This document shows, one piece after another, positions 38,138-45,598 of a DNA stretch of 64,000 bases. The position numbers were made by a program, and so were the translations under genes. Location of the stretch: contig DAIMDW010000019.1 in the NCBI GenBank assembly GCA_036725605.1, forward strand, positions 1 to 64,000, given 5' to 3'. The notes beneath the pieces were generated by a model that did no database searches, was not told where the DNA came from, and saw only the letters and a program-made list of their open reading frames with translations. Position 1 is the stretch's first letter, and the number at the start of each line of letters is the position of its first letter. This DNA is from CALBTQ01 sp036725605 (GTDB lineage: Bacteria; Lernaellota; Lernaellaia; Lernaellales; Lernaellaceae).

Positions 38138-39066
38138 AACGCTGGCTGATCTGTCTTTTGTTGTTGTTGGCCGTCGGCGCCTGCGCGCCGCCTCCCTGGA
38201 CCGAACCGCCGCTGCACGAGGATCTGACGATCGTCGCGCCGGGCGAGGGCGCGCCGGTCAAACGCATGACCGTCCTGCTGACCGGCTGGTCGCGCAACGA
38301 CCTGTCGCACTTCGTGCGCGGGGCGGAAAAAACGCCGTTGGTCATTCCCATCCCCGCGTTCCTCGTCGAGCGCGCGGACGGTTACGTGCTGATCGACACC
38401 GGCCTCGCGCCGAGTCTGGCGACCGACCCGTCGCGTTACGTCGGCCGCTTTTTCGCCTGCCTCGCCAAAGGCTATCTGAAACGGCTGATCATGCGTCCCG
38501 AATGGGCCGTGCCCGCGCGGCTGGAGGCCCTGGGCGTCGAGGGCGCGCAGGTCAAACACGTCGTGCTCACCCACGCGCACTTCGACCACACGGGGGCCAA
38601 TCGCGCGTTTTTGGATGCGACGTTCCATCTGACCGACGACGCGCTCGACGCGGGCCGCCACGGCGGAATCCTCAAGGGCTACATGGACAACGATTTTCCG
38701 TCCGCGATGAAAGTCGCGCCGCTGGACTTTGCCGGCACGCCGCCGTTTTTGACCTTCGCCGGGTCGGTCGATCTGTTCGGCGACGGTTCGATGATCGCCG
38801 TGCCGCTGCCGGGTCATTCGCCGGGGGCGATCGGCGTGTTCGTGCGCGCGCCGTCGGGCCCGACGCTGCTGGTCGGCGACGCCGCCTACCTGATGCAAAA
38901 CATCGCCGAGCCGCGTCTGATCGGCCTGACCGTCGACGACGAGGCCGAGTGGGATACCCTGTGCCGCTTGAAGCGCCTGCAGGAACAAATGCCGGAACTG
39001 CGCATCGTGCCGTTCCATGACCCGGAAGTGTTTCGTTCGCTGCCGACCGCACCGGAGTGGTTCTGA
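38134..39066 (+). CDS. MBL-fold metallohydrolase lipoprotein
   Basis: A 310-residue protein. The signal peptide ends in VGAC (Cys17). The metallo-beta-lactamase fold has the HAHFDHTG zinc motif near residue 150, a GHSPGAIGVF second His site, a LVGDAAYL Asp and a PFHDPE C-terminal His. Relatives include N-acyl homoserine lactonases and other hydrolases. The lipid anchor places it at the envelope. Substrate unknown. It is coupled to the upstream poly-Asp lipoprotein. Confidence 0.87.
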   Translation: MKRWLICLLLLLAVGACAPPPWTEPPLHEDLTIVAPGEGAPVKRMTVLLTGWSRNDLSHFVRGAEKTPLVIPIPAFLVERADGYVLIDTGLAPSLATDPSRYVGRFFACLAKGYLKRLIMRPEWAVPARLEALGVEGAQVKHVVLTHAHFDHTGANRAFLDATFHLTDDALDAGRHGGILKGYMDNDFPSAMKVAPLDFAGTPPFLTFAGSVDLFGDGSMIAVPLPGHSPGAIGVFVRAPSGPTLLVGDAAYLMQNIAEPRLIGLTVDDEAEWDTLCRLKRLQEQMPELRIVPFHDPEVFRSLPTAPEWF

Positions 39067-39077
39067 CGGGAGGGCTT

Positions 39078-39686
39078 ATGCTCAGGCCGATGACCGAAGG
39101 TGATCTGCCGTCCGTGGCGCAACTGTTTTGCGAACGTCTGCCCGCTTCGCCGGTGTCGCAAATGGGCGAGGCGTTCGTCCGCGATTTTCTCGCCGGATTC
39201 ATCGCCTGCCCGCTGGGCCTGGCCGAAGTCGAACACGACGGGCAGTGCGTACAGGGCTTCGCCATCGCCTCGACCGACTCGGCCGCGTCCTTCGCCTGGC
39301 TGCGCGCCAACCGGTGGGCGGAGTTGGCGAAGCATCGCGACGCCGCCGTCTCCGACCGCGCGCGCGGCTTCTGGCAGTTGCTCGAATCCGGCGCTCATTA
39401 TCATCCGCAACAACTGCCCGAGGTGGCCGCCGAGCTGCTGTTCGTCGCCGTGCACTGGGACAAGGAAGGCACGCGGCTGGCCGCCGGGCTGGTGCGCCGC
39501 ATGCTGGTCGAATTGCGTGACGCGGGCGTGATGCAGGTGAAGGTCTTCATCGGCCTGCACAACAGTCCGCCGCAGAACATGCTCTGGGCGTTGGGTTTCG
39601 AGCGCCGCGAGGCCTTCGTGCAGGACGGCCGCGAGCTGGTCGGCTACGTGTATTCCAATCTGGCGCAAGCGCCCTTCTTGGCGTAA
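39078..39686 (+). CDS. GNAT-like acetyltransferase
   Basis: A 202-residue protein beginning MLRPMTEGDLPSVAQLFCE, the usual GNAT N-terminal strand and helix. LLFVAVHWDKEGTRLAAGLVRRML matches the acetyl-CoA-binding strand and helix, and NMLWALGFERREAF the C-terminal motif. An insert at about 75-115 is unusual. The ATG at 39078 is preceded by CGGGAGGGC and lies 11 bases after the MBL gene. The substrate is not known. Confidence 0.75.
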   Translation: MLRPMTEGDLPSVAQLFCERLPASPVSQMGEAFVRDFLAGFIACPLGLAEVEHDGQCVQGFAIASTDSAASFAWLRANRWAELAKHRDAAVSDRARGFWQLLESGAHYHPQQLPEVAAELLFVAVHWDKEGTRLAAGLVRRMLVELRDAGVMQVKVFIGLHNSPPQNMLWALGFERREAFVQDGRELVGYVYSNLAQAPFLA

Positions 39687-39765
39687 ACTACCGCCCGCCG
39701 CCGACGCGAAGCGACCCGTTTCGCGCGACGGCACGCGCATTGCGGACAGTCGAATGAGGGAGACG

Positions 39766-40887
39766 ATGTTGACGGTGGCGGTGATCGGCGCGGGCCCGGC
39801 CGGCGCGGCCTGTGCCTGGACCCTGGCGCAGGCAGGCGTGCGCACCTTGCTTTTCGAACGCGATCCCGATCGCGAAAAACCCTGCGGCGGCGGCCTGACC
39901 GACCGCGCGTGGCAAGCTTTCCCCGAATTGAATTCGCTCGAACTGCCCTTCAACGAGGTGGTCGATTTCCGCCTCGTCGGCCCCTCCGGCCGCGTCGCCG
40001 ACGTCCCGCTGGCCAAGCCGATCCGTGTGATCTCCCGCCGCGTGCTGGACTCCGCGCTGCGCCATGCCGCTTGGAGCGCGGGCGCGTCGCTGGTGCGCGA
40101 ACCGGTGCGCGAACTGAAAAAGCGGCCGGGCGGCGGCTGGCAGGTCAACGATCACGCCGCGGCGATCGTCGTGGGCGCCGGCGGCATGAACGATCCGCTC
40201 GCCCGTTTGCAGGGCCTGCGCCTGCCGCGCACGCTGCGCGGATTGTCGGTCGGCAAGTTCATCCCCGGCACGTTCGCCCCGCGCATCGTCTGCCGCTTCT
40301 TCCCCGAGGCCTACGGCTACGCCTGGTTTTTCCCTCGCGCCGATCACGCCAGCCTGGGCGTGGAATTGCACGGCACGGTCTTCGACACCCGCCGCGCGTG
40401 GGATCTGCTGCACAAATTCGCCGCCGAAAATCTGCCCGACGTCGACGTGGACGCCGGCACGACCTACGGCTGGTCGGCCCCGGCGCTGGACGAATCGGCC
40501 TTCGCGCGGCACGTCTTCGGCGGCGACGATTGGTTGCTGGCCGGCGACGCGGCCGGACTGGTCGATCCGACCACCGGCGAGGGCCTGAGCTACGCGTTGG
40601 CCAGCGGCCGGCTCGCGGCGCGTTCGATCCTCCTGGGCGAAGCGCCGGCCTACGGTCGCCGCGTGCGCGCGTTGTTGCTGCCCGAGCTGGCCAAGTCGTC
40701 GCGCCTGTCGCCCAAATTCTACCGCACCTGGTTTTTACGCCTGTCGCTGCTCGCCCTCTCGCGCAGCCGCACCTGCCGCCTGACCGCGGCGGACATGGCC
40801 AGCGGCGCGCAAAGCTACCTGACGCTCAAAAAGCGCGTCTATCGCGAAATGCCGCGCATCGCGGGCGAGATAATTGTCGGCGGTTAG
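39766..40887 (+). CDS. Geranylgeranyl reductase family flavoprotein
   Basis: A 373-residue FAD protein. The N-terminal motif VAVIGAGPAGAACAWTLAQAG is followed by KPCGGGLTDRA, a mark of the geranylgeranyl reductase/isoprenoid-saturating group, and WLLAGDAAGLVDPTTGEGLSYALASGRLAA near residue 260 binds the FAD pyrophosphate. Relatives reduce isoprenoid lipids or quinone side chains with NAD(P)H. The ATG at 39766 was chosen for GAGGGAG 4 bases upstream; an ATG at 39754 is in frame. Confidence 0.85.
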   Translation: MLTVAVIGAGPAGAACAWTLAQAGVRTLLFERDPDREKPCGGGLTDRAWQAFPELNSLELPFNEVVDFRLVGPSGRVADVPLAKPIRVISRRVLDSALRHAAWSAGASLVREPVRELKKRPGGGWQVNDHAAAIVVGAGGMNDPLARLQGLRLPRTLRGLSVGKFIPGTFAPRIVCRFFPEAYGYAWFFPRADHASLGVELHGTVFDTRRAWDLLHKFAAENLPDVDVDAGTTYGWSAPALDESAFARHVFGGDDWLLAGDAAGLVDPTTGEGLSYALASGRLAARSILLGEAPAYGRRVRALLLPELAKSSRLSPKFYRTWFLRLSLLALSRSRTCRLTAADMASGAQSYLTLKKRVYREMPRIAGEIIVGG

Positions 40888-40897
40888 TTAGAGGCGG

Positions 40898-41067
40898 ATG
40901 GTCCAGTATGCCCTCATCCCCGGCCCTTCTCCCACGGGGAGAAGGGAGACCGGGTTGCCTATTTTTAAAAATGCGGGGACACGAAGGAATCGAGTCCCCG
41001 ATTTTTTCTACCCTCGCCCTCTGGGAGAGGGTCGGCCGCAGCCCGGGGTGAGGGCTTGCCTTCCCGA
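40898..41067 (+). repeat. 170-base direct repeat, copy 1
   Basis: This copy is nearly identical to 41202-41371 (offset 304, a few mismatches). It contains several short palindromes, including CCCTTCTCCC with GGGAGAAGGG and GGGGAC with GTCCCC, so the transcript would fold strongly. Such modules are common between genes in GC-rich genomes. It lies in the 622-base gap between the flavoprotein and the DgkA-like gene. Confidence 0.85.
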
Positions 41068-41137
41068 ATTGGGATACACGGGGCCAAGCCCCGCAGGGGC
41101 GTAGGTCCGTAGCGAAGGGCGAAGCCCTGGAAATCGA

Positions 41138-41185
41138 TGAAGAAAACCATCAAGCCGCCGACCACCATGCCGATCAAAATTCCCG
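41138..41185 (-). pseudogene. Duplicated 3' fragment of the DgkA-like gene
   Basis: These 48 bases are identical to 41533-41580, which encode the last part of the neighbouring DgkA-like protein (IGMVVGGLMVFF on the minus strand). The fragment sits between the two 170-base repeat copies, so the gap grew by duplicating a block that included the gene end. Confidence 0.8.
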
Positions 41186-41201
41186 AACCCCGCAGGAGCG
41201 A

Positions 41202-41371
41202 ATGGTCCAGTATGCCCTCATCCCCGGTCCTTCTCCCACGGGAAGAAGGGAGACCGGGTTGCCTATTTTTAAAAATGCGGGGACACGAAGGAATCGAGTC
41301 CCCGATTTTTTCTACCCTCGCCCTCTGGGAGAGGGTCGGGCACAGCCCGGGGTGAGGGCTTGCCTTCCCGA
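41202..41371 (+). repeat. 170-base direct repeat, copy 2
   Basis: This is the second copy of the element at 40898-41067. Downstream, to 41509, are further short repeats: CCCCGCAGGGGC-type hairpins near 41093, 41403 and 41473, and a GTAGCGAAGGGCGAAGCC block near 41108 and 41424. No gene is seen in 40888-41509. Confidence 0.85.
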
Positions 41372-41509
41372 CTTTCGAATTGCCTTGCCCGGACCGTCAG
41401 AGCCCCGCAGGGGCGGTCGGTCAGTAGCGAAGGGCGAAGCCCTGGAAATCGCGACGCGCTCAGAGCCAACAAGCCCCGGAGGGGCGGAGGAATCTTACCT
41501 GCACCCCTT

Positions 41510-42292
41510 TCAGTAGTAACGCTGTAACGGGCTGAAGAAAACCATCAAGCCGCCGACCACCATGCCGATCAAAATTCCCGGAATGATGTACTTGAGTCCG
41601 GCCACATCGAAGGGCAGGTCGGCGCGGATCCACTTTTTCTTGATGCGCGCCTCGAACTCCGACCGCGCGAAGGCGTTGAGTTCCAGCACGCTGAGAAATC
41701 CCAGCGCCACGAAGGTCGAAGGGTCGTGGCCCAGAAAACACAGGATGGAAGTCGTCCCGCCCGCGGCCAGCGAGGACAGGATCAGCGAGGGGAGGAAGAT
41801 ATGTTTCACCGAGCGCAGCATCCAGAAGAACATGATCGAGCCGACGACCGACAGCGACATGATCAGCCGCAGGCCGACCACGGTGATCTTGCCCGGCGAG
41901 GGATTGTGGAAAAAGTTGTAAAAGCGCGGCAGCAGCACGTAGCCGCCGGTGGCCATCGCCGCCAGCGCCACCACCAGCACGGCGGCCGCGGCGGTGTCCT
42001 TGGCGCGCTTGATCAGCTCGTGCTTTTCCGGCCCGACGAAATCGGCCTGCGACTCGATCGAGGTGTTGATGATCTCGAAGGCCGGCACCAGGCAGATGAC
42101 GATCAGCAGCAGCGCCTTCTCATAGAAGGGAATCTCGAACGAGACGTTGAAGGCGAGCATCAGAATGGCGAACCAGATGTGAAAGCGCATGTTGCGCTGG
42201 GTGTGCATCGTGTACAGCAGGCCTTCGAAGGCGTAAACGAAACTGCGGCCCAGTTCCTTGGTGGCCCGCATCGGCGTCAGAGGACCGTCCAT
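41510..42292 (-). CDS. DgkA-like lipid kinase with extra membrane domain
   Basis: A 260-residue membrane protein. The first 125 residues match prokaryotic diacylglycerol/undecaprenol kinase: an N-terminal amphipathic helix, EIINTSIESQADF with the catalytic Glu, and a KDTAAAAVLVVALAAMATG helix. Normal DgkA ends there at about 120 residues. Here a further 130 residues add about four membrane segments (ITVVGLRLIMSLSVVGSIMFF and others) and a short basic loop with RIKKKW. The added part may be a partner membrane domain. The ATG at 42292 has GGGAG upstream. Confidence 0.8.
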   Translation of the reverse strand: MDGPLTPMRATKELGRSFVYAFEGLLYTMHTQRNMRFHIWFAILMLAFNVSFEIPFYEKALLLIVICLVPAFEIINTSIESQADFVGPEKHELIKRAKDTAAAAVLVVALAAMATGGYVLLPRFYNFFHNPSPGKITVVGLRLIMSLSVVGSIMFFWMLRSVKHIFLPSLILSSLAAGGTTSILCFLGHDPSTFVALGFLSVLELNAFARSEFEARIKKKWIRADLPFDVAGLKYIIPGILIGMVVGGLMVFFSPLQRYY

Positions 42293-42392
42293 TCTTTTCT
42301 CCCAAACGGTTCGGCGATGTTCATGTAACAGAAACGCCGCCGTTTGCCAATCGCCGAAGCGTTGGCCGGGCGGCGGCGCCGGGGAGAGTTTC

Positions 42393-43040
42393 TTACGGTG
42401 CTTCGGGCTGGGATTCCTCGACCGGGGTGGGCGTCACTTTGCGCACCTTCAGGTCGATTTCGCGTGAGCTGTCCACGCCCTTGAACTTCGCTTCGCCGGG
42501 GAACAGGCCCATCTGCTCGGCCAGCCCGCGCCGTTGCAGCTCTTCGGAAATGTACTTGAGCCCGAAAATCTTCCAGGTGCCGTTGGCTTCGATCAGGAAG
42601 TTCAGTTCCTCGGTCACCTCGCGCCCGTCGGGCAGCTTGAAGCGCACCGTCGAGCCGCGGTACACGTTGAAGCCCTGCACCGGATCGAGTTTGCGGCCGA
42701 GCGCGAAGCCTTGCTTCTCCAACGTCTGGCCGAGGTAATCCTTGTTTTTGTCCATGAACGAACGCTTGGAGATCATGAAATACGCCTGCCACAACTGCCG
42801 GTTGTTGCCGCGTTTGATCTTGTCCATGTCCTCGGGCGTGAGAAAGAGCTGCTTGAGCACCTGCGGATCCTTTTTCTCCACCGCCTCCAGGTAGGCGTCG
42901 GCCAGCGCCTCGGGGCTGGTGAATCCCGACGCGAAGGTCGCCGCCGTACCCGCCGGCCCCTCCTTCTGCCCGCAACTGGAACAGCCCGCCGCGCCCGCGA
43001 CCAGCAGGGTGAAAATCAGCAAACAAATCGTTCGTTTCAT
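42393..43040 (-). CDS. Lipoprotein with NTF2-like domain
   Basis: A 215-residue protein. The signal peptide ends in AAGC (Cys20). The mature region from about 38 reads as helices then a curved sheet (SPEALADAYLEAVEKKD, VRFKLPDGREVTEELNFLIEANGTWKIFGLKY), resembling lumazine-binding or NTF2-like proteins. The C-terminus is Pro- and Glu-rich. Function unknown. It is transcribed divergently from ftsY. Confidence 0.7.
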   Translation of the reverse strand: MKRTICLLIFTLLVAGAAGCSSCGQKEGPAGTAATFASGFTSPEALADAYLEAVEKKDPQVLKQLFLTPEDMDKIKRGNNRQLWQAYFMISKRSFMDKNKDYLGQTLEKQGFALGRKLDPVQGFNVYRGSTVRFKLPDGREVTEELNFLIEANGTWKIFGLKYISEELQRRGLAEQMGLFPGEAKFKGVDSSREIDLKVRKVTPTPVEESQPEAP

Positions 43041-43171
43041 CGCGCAAATATCCTTGCATGCTGTTGCCGGGTGTAAGGTACCCGAACCGCCGCGCGCTGG
43101 CAAGCGGCGATCTTGACACGCCGGGGGGTGGTTGCTACCTTTCGCGCGCGTATTTAACTGGGGGACGACCT

Positions 43172-44536
43172 TTGTACGATCCGACGCTCTGGCCGCATAT
43201 CGGGCCTTACCTGCAAGCCTTCAACGAAGTGATGGAAAACACCGGTCTGCCCAATGCGACCGTTTCGATTCCGCTGACCGCCGTCCTGGTCCTGCTCTTT
43301 AGCTGGATTCTGCTGCGTCTGGTGCATCGTCGCCGCAAGATCGAGGCGACCATCGAACGGCGTAAGGCCGCTGGCGAGCCGGTGGAAGAAGCCGCCGCCG
43401 AGGCCATTGAAGAAGAGCCGGTCGAAGAAGAGGTCGAGGCCGAGGAGATCGTCGAGGAACTCGAAGAGGGCGAGGAAGCGCTCAGCGACGAACAAATCGA
43501 AGCCGAACTCGCCGCCGAAGCGCTCGAAGCCGAGGCCGAGGATGTCGAACCCGAACCGGAACCGGTCGTCGAAGTCGTGCCGCCCCCGCCGCCTCCGCCG
43601 GTCGAGGAGAAACCGAAACTCAGCCTCTTCGCCCGTCTCAAGCAGGGCCTGGCGAAAACCGCCGGCGGGTTGGTCGGCCGCATCGACTCGGTGCTGCGCG
43701 GCCGCAAGATCGACCAGGATCTGTTCGACGAACTCGAGGAGGTGCTCTTCACCGCCGACCTCGGTCCGACCACGGCCGACAAGCTGCTGACCGCCGTGCA
43801 GGATCGCGTGCGCGAAGAGAAGATCGAAGACGCGATGCTCATCCACGATCTGCTCAAAGAAGAGATGGGCAAGATTCTCGAGCCGATCGCCAAGCCGCTG
43901 GAGGTCGTCGACGGCAAGCCCTACGTGATCATGGTCGTCGGCGTCAACGGCGTGGGCAAAACCACGACCATCGGCAAGATCGCCAGCAAGCTCACCCACG
44001 ACGGCAAATCGGTGATCATGGGCGCGGCCGACACCTTCCGCGCCGCCGCCGACGAACAGTTGACCATCTGGGCCGAACGCGTGGGCGCCGAAATCATCCG
44101 CCAGAAAAGCGGCGCCGATCCCTCCGCCGTCGCCTACGACGCGGTGCAGGCCGCGGTCAATCGCGCCGTCGACGTGGTGATCGTCGACACCGCCGGTCGC
44201 CTGCACACCAAGCACAACCTCATGGAAGAGCTTAAGAAGATCAAACGCGTCATGGACAAGGTCCACCCCGGCTCGCCGCACGAGGTCTTGCTGGTGCTCG
44301 ACGCCAACACCGGCCAGAACGGCATCGCGCAAGCCAAGTCCTTCAACGAGGCGCTGGGCCTGACCGGCATCATCCTCACCAAGCTCGACGGCACGGCCAA
44401 GGGCGGCTGCATCGTGGGCATCAGCGACGAACTGCAGGTGCCTATCCGCTTCATCGGCATCGGCGAACAGATCGACGACCTGCGTCCCTTCGTCGCGCAG
44501 GACTTCGTCAACGCCCTGTTCGATCGGGAAGGCTGA
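43172..44536 (+). CDS. ftsY: Signal recognition particle receptor FtsY
   Basis: A 454-residue GTPase that docks SRP-bound ribosomes at the membrane. It has an N-terminal membrane segment (about 27-47), an acidic Glu-rich linker (about 65-140), the helical N domain and the G domain with the P-loop GVNGVGKTTTIGK from residue 257, the DTAGR motif, TKLDGTAKGG and GIGEQIDDLRPF. The start is a TTG at 43172 with GGGGGAC upstream; the next in-frame Met is inside the membrane-anchor region. The N-terminal membrane anchor is unlike E. coli FtsY but is known in other phyla. Confidence 0.95.
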   Translation: MYDPTLWPHIGPYLQAFNEVMENTGLPNATVSIPLTAVLVLLFSWILLRLVHRRRKIEATIERRKAAGEPVEEAAAEAIEEEPVEEEVEAEEIVEELEEGEEALSDEQIEAELAAEALEAEAEDVEPEPEPVVEVVPPPPPPPVEEKPKLSLFARLKQGLAKTAGGLVGRIDSVLRGRKIDQDLFDELEEVLFTADLGPTTADKLLTAVQDRVREEKIEDAMLIHDLLKEEMGKILEPIAKPLEVVDGKPYVIMVVGVNGVGKTTTIGKIASKLTHDGKSVIMGAADTFRAAADEQLTIWAERVGAEIIRQKSGADPSAVAYDAVQAAVNRAVDVVIVDTAGRLHTKHNLMEELKKIKRVMDKVHPGSPHEVLLVLDANTGQNGIAQAKSFNEALGLTGIILTKLDGTAKGGCIVGISDELQVPIRFIGIGEQIDDLRPFVAQDFVNALFDREG

Positions 44537-44539
44537 GCC

Positions 44540-44764
44540 GTGGCCGCGCTGGGCAAGCACTACCAGAAGGGCGGCGACCCGGTGCGCGGCGCGGCGATTT
44601 TGGCTCTTTCGCTGGAACAAAAAGGGCTGACCGACGACACCTCACACATCCTGTTGCGCGGCATCCTCGACGACCTGGGCGTCAAGGAAAAGGAAGTCCG
44701 CCGCTACCTGCAAAAACACCGCGACGAATTGCTCGCCGTCCTCGCCCGGCAAGAACAGGAATAG
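44540..44764 (+). CDS. Small uncharacterised protein downstream of ftsY
   Basis: A 74-residue, mostly helical and charged protein starting at a GTG three bases after the ftsY stop. The codon pattern matches its neighbours and the gap is short, so it is probably translated by reinitiation. I do not recognise a family. The C-terminal half (KEKEVRRYLQKHRDELLAVLA) is a clear amphipathic helix. Confidence 0.5.
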   Translation: MAALGKHYQKGGDPVRGAAILALSLEQKGLTDDTSHILLRGILDDLGVKEKEVRRYLQKHRDELLAVLARQEQE

Positions 44765-44855
44765 TGCGGAACAAGCCTCAGTTAACTTGTCACTTGTAAC
44801 CAATCATTTATAACTAGCTTTGCTTGTGTGTTGGTTCAAATACTGACGGACGTCG

Positions 44856-45185
44856 CTACCGCACCATTCGATCCAGCAAAATATCTTCCAGGTTGCGGCG
44901 GGAGTCGAACACGGCCAGAACGATCACCGTCTGCGCTTCGACGCGATAGACCAGGCGATAGGGCTTGATCACGATCTCCCGCCAAGAGCGCAAACCCAAC
45001 CGGGCCAACTCCGGCACAACGCGTCCGCGCAACGGATTATTCTCCAATGCGGCGGCGCGTTCGCGCATTTTATCGACGATCCGCCGCGCCGAGGCGGGAG
45101 AATCGTAGGCGATATACAGGGCGATATCCGTCAGGTCGCGGGCGGCGATCTCGGTCCATAACACGCGGAACTTGCGTTTACTCAT
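44856..45185 (-). CDS. RelE/ParE-family toxin
   Basis: A 109-residue protein of the RelE/ParE fold: TEIAARDLTDIALYIA, then SARRIVDKMRERAAALENNP, LGLRSWREIVIKPYRLVYRV and a VIVLAVFDSRRNLEDIL C-terminus, the pattern of ParE-type plasmid stabilisation toxins. It would poison either mRNA on the ribosome or DNA gyrase. The ATG overlaps the antitoxin stop by eight bases, so translation is coupled. Confidence 0.88.
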   Translation of the reverse strand: MSKRKFRVLWTEIAARDLTDIALYIAYDSPASARRIVDKMRERAAALENNPLRGRVVPELARLGLRSWREIVIKPYRLVYRVEAQTVIVLAVFDSRRNLEDILLDRMVR

Positions 45186-45465
45186 CGCCGGTCGCCCGGT
45201 CGATCGCCTTGAGCGCGCCGGCAAACGCCTCGTCCTGGGAGATCAGGCGTCCGGCAGCCGCCTCCGCCTCGCCCTGCGAAATCATTTTCATCAACGCCAC
45301 CGCGTCGCGCCACCGCGAATAGGTTTCCACGTCCATGACCACGACCTTGGCTTCGCCGTTTTGCGTGATCACCATGGTTCGCCCGCTTTGCGCCACGTCC
45401 CGCACCACTTCGGCCGTGTTGGTCTTCAAATAGGTGATCGGTTTGACGTCGTTTTTCAGGTTCAT
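45178..45465 (-). CDS. Phd/YefM-family antitoxin
   Basis: A 95-residue protein. The N-terminal DNA-binding domain has ITYLKTNTAEVVRDVAQSGRTMVITQNGEAKVVVMD, the standard Phd/YefM pattern. The C-terminal helical part would wrap the toxin. It is the first gene of the pair and should repress the promoter at 45501-45529. Confidence 0.9.
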   Translation of the reverse strand: MNLKNDVKPITYLKTNTAEVVRDVAQSGRTMVITQNGEAKVVVMDVETYSRWRDAVALMKMISQGEAEAAAGRLISQDEAFAGALKAIDRATGDE

Positions 45466-45496
45466 TTTGTCGCTCCCGCGTTCGATGTCCGACAGG

Positions 45497-45529
45497 ACTT
45501 AATATAGTACCTAATTAAGTACGTTTCAA
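45497..45529 (-). promoter_or_regulatory. Promoter and operator of the toxin-antitoxin pair
   Basis: On the minus strand TTGAAA (45524-45529) and TATATT (45501-45506) are separated by exactly 17 bases, a strong sigma-70 type promoter. An inverted repeat, ACTTAAT (45497-45503) with ATTAAGT (45514-45520), overlaps the -10 and spacer, as expected for autorepression by a Phd-type antitoxin. Confidence 0.75.
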
Positions 45530-45598
45530 GGCGGGGTGGAGATATCAGAATGCACGGCCATGTTCCGCCGAAGCATGGCCGTGCATAATATCGATTGA

